64,000 nt of DNA from Theileria orientalis strain Shintoku. Taxonomy: Eukaryota > Apicomplexa > Aconoidasida > Piroplasmida > Theileriidae. The translations under genes were made by a program, and so were the position numbers. Shown here piece after piece: positions 22,220 to 31,244 of the stretch (position 1 is the first letter of the stretch; every line of letters starts with the position of its first letter). The stretch covers positions 2,646,001 through 2,710,000 of the forward strand of contig NC_025260.1 in NCBI RefSeq assembly GCF_000740895.1. Reading direction: 5' to 3'. A model generated the notes under the pieces. The model had not been told where the DNA came from. It searched no databases and saw only the letters and a program-made list of their open reading frames with translations.

Positions 22220-23498
22220 TTAAAAGTCCTCATCGAACTTGATCTCAGTAGTAGTGACGACCTCGTTCTGAATGGGCTTGCTCTGCTGCTGTTTCTGGAT
22301 GCTCAAATCGACCCTCGGGGGACTAAGCCAGTCAACGTCGTAGTCAGGATTAAAGAGAGGTTTGTACCCAGAAACTGATAAAACGTTATTCGCAGAATGC
22401 TCAATGTAGGCCTGGAGATGGTCTGAAGTATGATTAGTCAGCCGTATAAACAAATGGTTAAGAAGTAAGAGATAGGGTAAGTAAATGAAAAAGTAAAATA
22501 AGTATATAGAAAAAAGAGCATTTGGGAAAAAAAAGAATAAATGGCGAAAATGATAAAAGGAAAAAGTAAGGGGAAACAAACCTTTACTGAGGTCCATAAA
22601 ATCTAGGGGAAGAGCATTGCAACAAAATTCAAATTCTAGTCGAGTGGCCTCCCTAACGAGGTCGAAAACCTCGGACTCAAGCATCTTGTACTCGAGAAGA
22701 AGGAACACGCAGTGAGCGAACCTGACATGAATGTGTCGGTCAGTTTTCATAGCATCGAGAGCAGATGTGTGAGTGGGAACATGTCTATCTTTGACAAGAA
22801 AGTCTCTGAGAACAGAGAAGGAACAGCTGAACAGAAGCTTGGAAATGACGCAAAGCAGAATGCGCCTGAAAAAACTCCTCGACCCCTTGCAAAGAGTCTG
22901 AAGCCAGGAGATCTTATCAGAGCCCTAAAGTAAGATGAGTCGACGCGCACGTACGGAAAGCATATCCAAGCCGCGTCCCAAATTTTGGAACATAGAGCCG
23001 ACAGTTTCACTGTGAATGTTCTCGTCAGTAAGCTGAAACCCGTAGAAGGCCCTGGCCTCAGCAGCCTGAACGTCACTCAAAAGATCCAAAGTGATATCGG
23101 CAGGACGACAAAAGAAGCTATTATCCCTAAAAAGTGTCTGTAAAATAAAAAAAAAAGTACAGCATCACGTGATACGATAAAAGCCTGTTTAAGCAATCTA
23201 AAAGGGGCGCAGTCAAAGAATCCAAGGAACTCTTGTCCTCAGAAAAAATAAAATCCTCGGCAGCCCAAAAGTTGTTTTCAACTTCTTTATACATAGCCTA
23301 AAAAGAATTAAAGTAAAGAAAGAATAAAAGTACCCAGAAGGTGTCGTACTCGACAGGAAACATAACCTACACATGTCAAATTAAAAAATAAAAACAAATT
23401 ACCCATCGGTTTTTATTCTCTTTTAACAAGGATTCGCGGTCTTGAACAGCCTCAAGGCCGGAGTTAGGTAAAAAGCTATAAGTCCTCACAGCGGACAT
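22220..23498 (-). CDS. Divergent ribonucleotide reductase small subunit (R4-like)
   Basis: Multi-exon, 327 residues, start at 23498. Homology to class I R2 is clear: RWVMFPVEYDTFWAMYK, FWAAED, EARAFYGFQLTDENIHSE, a SKLLFSCSF helix, and an acidic C-terminus FDEDF like the R2 tail that docks on R1. Key residues are changed. Compared with mouse R2, D139 is Ile60, radical Y177 is Val131, E233 is Ser174 and E267 is Arg209. E170, H173 and H270 positions are kept (Glu124, His127, His212). It therefore cannot build a normal diiron-tyrosyl site. Plasmodium has a comparable second small subunit, R4. A role as a structural partner of a true R2 is inferred. No true R2 lies in the window. Confidence 0.85.
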
Positions 23499-24054
23499 AT
23501 GGAGAAAAATTAAACACAAACTGAAAGAATTAACAGAATTTAAAAGAATATCGATTATATATTGTATAACCGATTTCTAGGGCAAAATGTTTTACAAAAT
23601 AACAAATAAAGCAAATGTGAAATCAAAATAGGGCGACATAAATGTTGGACGCGGAAGTGTAGTTGCCAACAATAAATTTAATTCTAAACACTGGTTTCAG
23701 GTGTTATTTTTAAACCTTAAATATTTTATGATTGGATCCTCTAGATAGCAATAATATTTCACAAATGTGTTTGAGCCCATTTGAACAAATTTTAAATTGT
23801 ACCGACATTCTTTAATTCGAGAATGAAGTGGCCCATTTGTGTATCCTAAAATCACAGTGTTAACGGTAATTATTAACGTTTTTGATTTGACCGAAGAATC
23901 CGAAATCGTCAGATTCTACAGCTGAGATTCTAACTGATAACTATTTTAGCTGTTATTTTAAAGGGTAAAGCGTACGATTACTGTGAAATGTATGATAACA
24001 TAAATATATTCTAAATGTAGTTTAAGTTTACGAAGTAACACAGGATTTATAAAA
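23499..24054. promoter_or_regulatory. Divergent spacer between the R2-like gene and the 1127-residue gene
   Basis: About 550 bp, AT-rich, with runs of A and T. It must hold both promoters. No RNA gene, coding frame or strong repeat was found. Confidence 0.4.
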
Positions 24055-27000
24055 ATGTGTAATTACACGACGTTTTTAACATATATTTTAAATAAAAACG
24101 AATCTGTGGATTTGATAGAACACAGAAGAGGGCTGGAAAAAAACCATAAAACACTTGAAATGGGCCTAAAAACACTCTCGTACCTGTTGTGTGTTAAATC
24201 GGAAGAAGAGCCCCCGGAGAGAAATCACGCTTACCAAATCTGTGAGTATTTTAACGGAGACCCGCCTCAAAGGATAGTAAATCTGCTGAGTGGCCTGGAA
24301 GAAAAGAAAGTGGAAGAGGTGGTACTGGAGGTGGCAAAGTTGCTGGAGGCGAACGCAGGAGTGGGACTGCAGCCAATACTGTCGAAGCTGCACTTTGAAG
24401 TGAATCCCAAGGAGTTCTACTCGAGAACAGTGGTGCTGCTGTTGAATTTGACAGTAGCAGCACACAGAAGGTTCAGAAACTCGTTTGGATCGGAGGAAAA
24501 CCTGAGGTTCACGGAGGAGGACAGAAGAAGTTTCGAAAGCGTGCAGGAATGGAAGGAGGAAGTGTTTGGAAATAACGTGACATTTACACTGTGTAAGCTG
24601 ACGCTAGCAATGTGTGTGTTTGGAACAGATGAAGCGGGACTCTTTGAGAGCTACAATGACCTGCCGGGAGGGTTGCTGAGCCTGTTCCCGAATGACCTGT
24701 GGATATACGTGCTGGGATCGTACCCGGTGCTGTGCTTCGACAGCACGTACCTGCTCTCAATAAAGGCACGAGGAAAGTACGTGACAGTGATATCGGACCA
24801 GTGTTACGAGCTGATACAGAATCTGGTGGCGTGCCAGAACTTTAACATATACCTGTACGACCAAATGGAAAATTTCGGCACCGACGTGGACCACACAGTT
24901 AACGTGCTGGTGATGAGTAACTGGATAGACTACCTGTACAAGTACGCGCAGAGTAAAGTGGCAATGTGCAACAACAAGGACAGGACGCAGTGCAAGATAG
25001 TGAGGAGCTGGCTGTCTAAGCTGCTGAGTAACAAGCTGGTGCTGACGATGATCGAAGCAGTGTTCAAATACAACAGCAACATGTGCATCAACACGCTGGT
25101 GAAGCTGGCGGAAGTTAACGATAGCATAGTGTTCCTGCAGCATATGCTCTTCAAGAGGGAAATGAGGGATAACGTGAGGCTGGGGATCCTGAGCAGGCTG
25201 AACCTGAGTATAATAGCGAAGGACGCACTGAGCACGGCGAGCATAATGAACTACCTGATCAGAGGACTAAAGACGGCAGAAAAGGGAGACTACTACAGAA
25301 TATGGAAAAGGTACCTGAAGGACTACGCTAACGTGGAGCACAACAGAGGAGTGGTGGACGGGTTGCTGGAGCAAATGATGGACTACCTGGTTAACGAAAA
25401 GTACGAGCACCTGGAGTTCCCGCCGGAAGTGTTCAGGTCGGACGTGAGGAGAGTAGATGTGAAGGAGAAGAAGTTCATGGAGGAGAGAATGGAGGCGCTG
25501 AAGCTGAGAAACATGCTGAGGAGGCTGGTGGAGGTGCTAGGCTTCGAAAAACACAGAAGTAAGCTGGTGAGGAGCATAGAGGAGGGGTACGAAACGGCGA
25601 AGAAGAGTAAGCACAGCAACGAGGACCTGGCGAAAATAGAGTTCGCAATGTACCTGATCTACGCACTTAAGATGGAGGCGAAGTACGGGAACATATACGA
25701 GATGAGCGTTAACAACGGATACATGCTCTTCTACAAGTACCTGAGAGCAATAGAAGGGTACGTGGGAAGTGAGAGTGAGAGTGAGAGTTGGATGAATGAG
25801 GAAGGAGAAGTAGCAACCCCGGACCTGGAAGAGGAGTACCACAGTTACCTGGTGTACTACTACACAAACAGAATAATAGAGCAGAATAACAAGGAAGTCA
25901 TATTCTTCCTTAACAATTTCGTGTCAGCGAAAGAAGGGGGAGAAGGGCCGAGGCGATACAGAAACGCGAAGACAGTGACGCACGCATTGGAGTCGCTGGC
26001 ATCGAAGTACGTGGACAGGCTGGTGCAAAACGTGCTGGACCAGTTCCAAGACTCGGCAGGAAACAACTCGAGCACGCTGAGACTGTACCTGAAGCAGGCG
26101 TCGCTGTACGTGAGAGTGTACGAGTTCCTGCACAAGAATAAGGCGACCCAGGATATGGCTAGAGAGTTCGGGACCGGGGAAGAGGCGTCGAGCAGCGGCG
26201 AGGCAGTGAGCAGGTACATAAAGCAGTACAGCAAGGTGGTGCCGAAGGCAATGGGAATACTGATAAAACAGCCACACCTGTTGCTTAAGTACCCGGAGCT
26301 GCTTAAAGTGCCGCTGGCACACAGAACGAAGGACCTCCTCAAAATACTGGACTTCAGCAGAGAGTTGACGGGAGTAGCCCTGGAAGTGCTGCTAAACAGC
26401 TTCAAGTACCTGGGAGAAGAGTACGTGAAGCCGGTGAAAGAGTTCGTGGTAGACCTATCGGAGAAAATGACGTCGGAGGGAGAGTGGAGCCTATCGCATG
26501 TGGCGCTGTTTGAGAAGCTGGTAAGACTGGTGACAAAAATGGTCGCCTCCAAAAAGTACCTTAACGGACTAATGAGCGAAGAACAAGGGTCGGAATCGCT
26601 TAAGAAGACAATAGTCGTGGCAAACAGGCTGGCAACAGAGGAATCACGACTGAGAATAGCAACAAATAAGATGAACATAGCAATAGTGGACACGTTGCTG
26701 AGTCTGAGAGGAGTAGGAGAAAAAGGAGAGGAAAGGAGGGAACTGAGGACACAAGAGTTCGCAACAAAGGAGCTGGAGCAGCTGCTGACGAGCCAGTGCG
26801 GAAAGTTCGAGATCCTGGACGAGAAGAGGGAAAGCAGACTGGCGCTGGGAGCACTGAGCGTGCTGGACCTGCAAATATATCAATCATTCAAGCAAATATT
26901 CGAAGAAAAAAGAAAGATAAGAAAAGTTAAGAGGAACGTAAATAAGGAAAAGAAGGAAACGGAACAGGAAAGTAGTAAGGAAAATGGTTCAGGAATAAAT

Positions 27001-27438
27001 AAGGACGGTAACACATTAGCCAATATGGTCAACGGTACATTATCCAGCAAAGACAGTGGTACAGGAATAAATAAGGAAAATGGGTCAAAAGTAGACCAAA
27101 CCTATAAAATAGGAAATGTAGAGGAAAGAAAAAGGAAAAGGGAAAGCGAGGAAAAGGGACTGTTCGAAAACCACCTGATACACTGGAACCTGGTGACCGA
27201 AGAGTGTATGGACGCACTGGAGTTCATAGCGAAGATGTACATGGGATTCCAGTACCTGCCGCAAACGAAGCTGCTGCTAATATCAGAGTACTTCTTCTTC
27301 CACGGAGCGACGATGACGAACATGGAAAGCAGAGAGATAAAGAGAAGACTTCTGTCAGGAAACAACACGGTGAAGTGGGAAGCGTCAACGTTCATATACG
27401 AGTTTAACAAGGCGAAACAGAAGAAGGCATACACATGA
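24055..27438 (+). CDS. Large intronless protein of unknown function, probably helical repeats
   Basis: One uninterrupted frame of 1127 codons. I do not recognise the family. The sequence is dominated by amphipathic helices rich in Leu, Lys and Glu, in a spacing that suggests a HEAT/ARM-type solenoid, with no signal peptide and no membrane helix. A low-complexity Lys/Glu/Asn/Gly insert lies at about residues 955-1030 (KEKKETEQESSKENG and following repeats). Candidates include a nuclear transport, ribosome-assembly or mRNA-decay scaffold, but nothing specific supports one. It is unusual here in having no introns over 3.4 kb. The start ATG is part of an ATGTGTAA element, so a downstream Met is possible. 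Confidence 0.75.
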   Translation: MCNYTTFLTYILNKNESVDLIEHRRGLEKNHKTLEMGLKTLSYLLCVKSEEEPPERNHAYQICEYFNGDPPQRIVNLLSGLEEKKVEEVVLEVAKLLEANAGVGLQPILSKLHFEVNPKEFYSRTVVLLLNLTVAAHRRFRNSFGSEENLRFTEEDRRSFESVQEWKEEVFGNNVTFTLCKLTLAMCVFGTDEAGLFESYNDLPGGLLSLFPNDLWIYVLGSYPVLCFDSTYLLSIKARGKYVTVISDQCYELIQNLVACQNFNIYLYDQMENFGTDVDHTVNVLVMSNWIDYLYKYAQSKVAMCNNKDRTQCKIVRSWLSKLLSNKLVLTMIEAVFKYNSNMCINTLVKLAEVNDSIVFLQHMLFKREMRDNVRLGILSRLNLSIIAKDALSTASIMNYLIRGLKTAEKGDYYRIWKRYLKDYANVEHNRGVVDGLLEQMMDYLVNEKYEHLEFPPEVFRSDVRRVDVKEKKFMEERMEALKLRNMLRRLVEVLGFEKHRSKLVRSIEEGYETAKKSKHSNEDLAKIEFAMYLIYALKMEAKYGNIYEMSVNNGYMLFYKYLRAIEGYVGSESESESWMNEEGEVATPDLEEEYHSYLVYYYTNRIIEQNNKEVIFFLNNFVSAKEGGEGPRRYRNAKTVTHALESLASKYVDRLVQNVLDQFQDSAGNNSSTLRLYLKQASLYVRVYEFLHKNKATQDMAREFGTGEEASSSGEAVSRYIKQYSKVVPKAMGILIKQPHLLLKYPELLKVPLAHRTKDLLKILDFSRELTGVALEVLLNSFKYLGEEYVKPVKEFVVDLSEKMTSEGEWSLSHVALFEKLVRLVTKMVASKKYLNGLMSEEQGSESLKKTIVVANRLATEESRLRIATNKMNIAIVDTLLSLRGVGEKGEERRELRTQEFATKELEQLLTSQCGKFEILDEKRESRLALGALSVLDLQIYQSFKQIFEEKRKIRKVKRNVNKEKKETEQESSKENGSGINKDGNTLANMVNGTLSSKDSGTGINKENGSKVDQTYKIGNVEERKRKRESEEKGLFENHLIHWNLVTEECMDALEFIAKMYMGFQYLPQTKLLLISEYFFFHGATMTNMESREIKRRLLSGNNTVKWEASTFIYEFNKAKQKKAYT

Positions 27439-27562
27439 GAAAAGAAGTAGCTACACCCCCATGGAAAATTAAAAGCTACACATTAGTGTAAAATAAGTGG
27501 AAAATAAATGTAAATAAAAGTAAATATACAAACATAGGTAAAATATAAAGTATTATGATAAA

Positions 27563-28387
27563 ATGAAGGTAGTTTTGGGACTAGTACTGGTGTCAACAGC
27601 AATATCAGGATTGACAGGGACAGCTGAAGGGGATTCCGAACAAAAAAACATAGTTGAGACGAAGATAACAGAAAGCTTCAAGGACATGTACGCACACCTG
27701 GGATACGTGTCACACTACATAGGGAAAAGAGCCTCGGAAATAGCAGAAAATCATAAAATCAACGAAAAGGTATTAAAAAGAATACAGGAGCTGAGTAGCA
27801 GGAATTGCGCAATACTGGGACTGAAGGATAGAGAACAAATACCGTACCTGAAGAGCACTCGGGAGCTGAACGAAAAATACAAGGAAGGAAAGGAAGAAAC
27901 GTACAGGGACCTGAAGAAGGTGGAGTCGGACATAGGAAAGGCACTGAGAAACATATCAGAAATGGTAAAAATATGGAAAAGACACTTCGAAGGGAGAACC
28001 GAGTCTTCAGACTGGAAAAGGGAACTGGCGAGAAACGAGTACGTGTACCCACTGCTGTTCAACGACTACCTGCTCATATTCTACGAAATAGCAGGAAAGA
28101 TAGTGGAAGCGTACAAAGTGGAGCCGAGAGAAGCAGACGGAGAAGAAATGTACGCCAAAGGAATATTCCTGGAGGGCCTCAAAGCGGAAAGCAGGAGGAA
28201 AGGCTTCGTGTCGGCGAAGGAAGACATGGAGTTCGCGGACCTGACGAAATCAACGTTCGTGCCTAACACATTGCTGCTGGAACGAGTATTCTACGACATG
28301 GAAAGACAAATACCGGAGTGCTCAGACCAAATGGAAACAGTGATGTCAGTATTCCACAAATACAAAAGAAATATGGAACTGATGTAA
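27563..28387 (+). CDS. Secreted protein of unknown function
   Basis: Single exon, 274 residues. A clean signal peptide (VVLGLVLVSTAISGLTGTA) is followed by a highly charged, mainly helical protein. It has few cysteines (RNCAIL and PECSDQ), which may form one disulfide. There is no membrane segment or GPI-like tail and no FAINT pattern. It lies 125 bp after the large unknown gene and precedes a second secreted unknown in the same direction, so the pair may be a small family. No homologue is known to me. Confidence 0.75.
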   Translation: MKVVLGLVLVSTAISGLTGTAEGDSEQKNIVETKITESFKDMYAHLGYVSHYIGKRASEIAENHKINEKVLKRIQELSSRNCAILGLKDREQIPYLKSTRELNEKYKEGKEETYRDLKKVESDIGKALRNISEMVKIWKRHFEGRTESSDWKRELARNEYVYPLLFNDYLLIFYEIAGKIVEAYKVEPREADGEEMYAKGIFLEGLKAESRRKGFVSAKEDMEFADLTKSTFVPNTLLLERVFYDMERQIPECSDQMETVMSVFHKYKRNMELM

Positions 28388-28689
28388 AATAATGTAATAG
28401 TAGAATTAAGTAAACGGGAATTGAAATAGTAGTTAGTATGCGTGTATCAATGTGTGTAAGGAAAGTAGTTTTACACTGAAAAAAAAATTGAAATGAAGAT
28501 AAGGAGAAAGGTAAAGAAATAGATAGCCGTGGGGTGTTGAGAAGAGGAAGCGAAAAGCTGAAAATAATTATTATAATAAGACCATAGGAAATGCAGATTA
28601 GTATTTGTGTAAAATATAATTGAAAGATAGGTAAAAGTAAAATAATTGTGTAAAATAGAAGAATACTAAAAAGAAATCGGAGCAAGAAA

Positions 28690-29649
28690 ATGAGATTCTC
28701 AGTTGTAAGTGTGGCAATATGCCTACACATTGTGACATTAGTCGAGTCAGTAGATGAAGACACGGAATCTGATTCGTTCCAAGAAAGGAATTCGGAAGAT
28801 AAGGAGCTGGATCACCTAGGGCTGTTGAACTTGTTGGACGTAGAAAATATTACAAAGCTGTCAAGCAAAAATTATGAACAGAAGCTCATAGCAACAGAGT
28901 TCTCATTCATAGTAAACCTAGGAGTAAAAGTGGAAGGAATACTGCAATCATACCAAAAGTTAATTGAGGAAAATTTAGAAGAAGCGTACGATGAAATAGA
29001 AAACGAAATGGATCCATTAATGTACGACTTTGGAGTTAAATTGAAGGAATATTTGGATATTCTGAACCTGAAGCTTGAAGAAATGGAAGAACAAGGAGAA
29101 GAGTACGAATCAAAAGTAGAAGAACCAAGGTCATTTTTGAATACAAAATCAATAAAAGAGTCATTGGAAATGGTTAAAAAGGTGTACAATATAGTAAACG
29201 AAAAAATAGTAATAAGCTGTGTAGACAAGGAAGTGAAAAGAAACCTACTGTGGACAGTGAAAAATAAAATGGTACTGTTCTCATTGGGAGTAAAGATAAT
29301 ATTCCTGAAAATGGTTAACAATTACGCAAGAGCATGTAAAATAAGAGAAAGATTCTCAGAAACAGGAATAAACTACCTGATGGTGTTTGATAGAGGAATC
29401 AACGAAAGAATCAAGGACCCGAAGAAGGAAGGAAGAATAATCTACTTCAACAGCTTCATAGAAAACTACGAAAGCGCAACGGAAGAGTTAATCCAGAGAG
29501 TAATATCACAAATAAAAGAGAACGAACTGATGCTGAAGCTGAAAGAAAAAACACACAAAAACTTTGAAATGATGCACAGAGACTTGGAAGAACAAATAAA
29601 ACCAATACTAGGACTGAGCGGAGCAGTAATGAAAAATGTAAGAATATGA
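28690..29649 (+). CDS. Secreted protein of unknown function
   Basis: Single exon, 319 residues, about 300 bp (AT-rich, no other gene) after the previous gene. The N-terminus MRFSVVSVAICLHIVTLVES is a signal peptide. An acidic segment and long Glu/Lys-rich helices with coiled-coil character follow (EEMEEQGEEYESKVEE and others). A short hydrophobic stretch, VLFSLGVKIIFLKMV, is not long enough to be a sure membrane helix. Weak resemblance to the preceding gene in size and layout suggests an old tandem duplication, but I could not align them with confidence. Confidence 0.75.
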   Translation: MRFSVVSVAICLHIVTLVESVDEDTESDSFQERNSEDKELDHLGLLNLLDVENITKLSSKNYEQKLIATEFSFIVNLGVKVEGILQSYQKLIEENLEEAYDEIENEMDPLMYDFGVKLKEYLDILNLKLEEMEEQGEEYESKVEEPRSFLNTKSIKESLEMVKKVYNIVNEKIVISCVDKEVKRNLLWTVKNKMVLFSLGVKIIFLKMVNNYARACKIRERFSETGINYLMVFDRGINERIKDPKKEGRIIYFNSFIENYESATEELIQRVISQIKENELMLKLKEKTHKNFEMMHRDLEEQIKPILGLSGAVMKNVRI

Positions 29650-30072
29650 AAGAGTTTGAAAAGTAAATTGGAAGAAAAAGGAAAAAAAACAAAAATAACA
29701 ATAATGTAGTATACATAGTACACATTAGAGTAAAAACAAGTAGATAGTTAAGTAAGGAAATGGAAAAAGTAAATATTAATAAAATAAGTGCATAAAATAA
29801 AGGAATAATGAAAGAAGAAATGGGGAATCTGGAAAGTGAGAAGCTCAACAAGCGTAAAGGAAATCAGTAAGAAACAAGTTTGTAATAGTGTGTAAACGCT
29901 GAAATAATTTCAGACCACAATAAATGTGATGTATAATACACACTAGGGAACATAGGTAGATAGAATAGTTGCATAAATGATCGATTATTATTTGTAGAAT
30001 CGAAGGCCATCAAAGGCCAATAAAAAATAAAATAAAGCAAGATAAACCGTTTAAAGTGAGCCAAGAGAGGAC
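29650..30072. other. Intergenic, AT-rich
   Basis: Holds a probable promoter for the sphingomyelinase-like gene. Small frames on the minus strand look random. No RNA gene was seen. Confidence 0.4.
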
Positions 30073-31085
30073 ATGGTGGCAATTGGGGCCCAAAAAGAAG
30101 ACAGTGTGTGTGTAATGAGCTATAACATACAGTCGATACCAACAACAATAGTGCCCAGCACAAACCTGGGATCGAGAAAAAAAGTTCTGCCAGAATATAT
30201 TAAAAAGATAGTAGATAAGTACTCAGTGAAAATACTGATACTGCAGGAACTCTTTGATAAATCGCTGTACAGTGAAGTAAAAAAGGCACTGGAAGACGTA
30301 CTTCCATACTCAACAGGAGTAATAGGAGTGAAGAAGGAGTACACAAACTGGACGAGCTCCATGGACTGCTCACAAATGCCAATCAGACTGATGAACGGAG
30401 GAACGTGCATGTTCTCAAAGTACAAAATAGTGGAAAAGCACCAGATGGTCTTCAGAAACTCAAGAAACACATGCTCACTGGCAGCGAAAGGAGCGTGTCT
30501 GGCAGTGCTGAGCAAAGGAGATAAGCTGATCAACGTGATAGGAACGCACCTGCAGGCGTACGAAGGGCCGAGCATGGAAATCAGGAAGATGCAGTACCTG
30601 GAAATCCTTATCTGGCTGGAAAAACTGTTCAGCAAGAAGGTGGAGTCGCCGCACTACTACGCAGTGAGCAGAGAAAACAAAATAGTGTTGGCAGGAGACT
30701 TAAACACGTGCTGCGTTAACCACAAGCCGGACTTCGACATCATGCTCTCGCAGAGCAGAATGAGCAGCTTCGTGCGCTTCGAGCTGACGATGACGAAGGA
30801 GAACATGGACCCGACCTACTGCACGCACACCAACGACTACTGCAAACTCTGTAAGTTTACGCGCAAATGAAACTTTCAGCGAACTCGGAGGAAATCTCGC
30901 ACATCTATGACTACATCTTCGTGGGACCTGAGGTGAAGGTGCTGCAGCCGCAGAGGAGCGTGCGCGACAGGCTGAAGACGCCGGTGCTCGTGAGGAGGTT
31001 CTACCTGCACTGCATAGGCACGGCGAAGAGGAAGGTCTACAACCCGAGCGACCACTTCCCAATCTACGCAGTGCTGGACGTGTAG
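30073..31085 (+). CDS. Neutral sphingomyelinase-like phosphodiesterase (EEP fold)
   Basis: Two exons, 30073-30850 and 30880-31085 (29-nt intron), 327 residues. Motifs of the DNase I/sphingomyelinase superfamily appear in order: SYNIQSI, ILQELFD (metal-binding Glu), KGACLAVL, NVIGTHLQAYEG, the GDLNTC block (Asp/Asn pair), YDYIFVG and PSDHFPIYAVLDV with the catalytic Asp-His. The GTHLQA box is typical of bacterial-type and Plasmodium sphingomyelinases. The enzyme would split sphingomyelin to ceramide and phosphocholine, using host-derived lipid. No signal peptide or membrane helix is present, so location is unclear. Another EEP phosphodiesterase remains possible. Confidence 0.88.
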
Positions 31086-31244
31086 GGGCGCAGCCCCTGG
31101 AACTGAGGCCTGAGAGCCCGTTAAATGTGCATTCACCGTGTGGCCACAGGGCACCAGCCTTAGTATTGAATAAACGAGCGATGTACGAGGAAAAGTGCAC
31201 GCGGACATACAAGTGTGTGGAGCCGTGTATAGAGAGTGTAGAGA

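Noticed and set aside
25860..26693. Minus-strand frame of 277 codons
   Set aside because: It is antisense to the 1127-residue gene. Its Ser/Thr/Leu-rich content follows from the codon use of the real strand.
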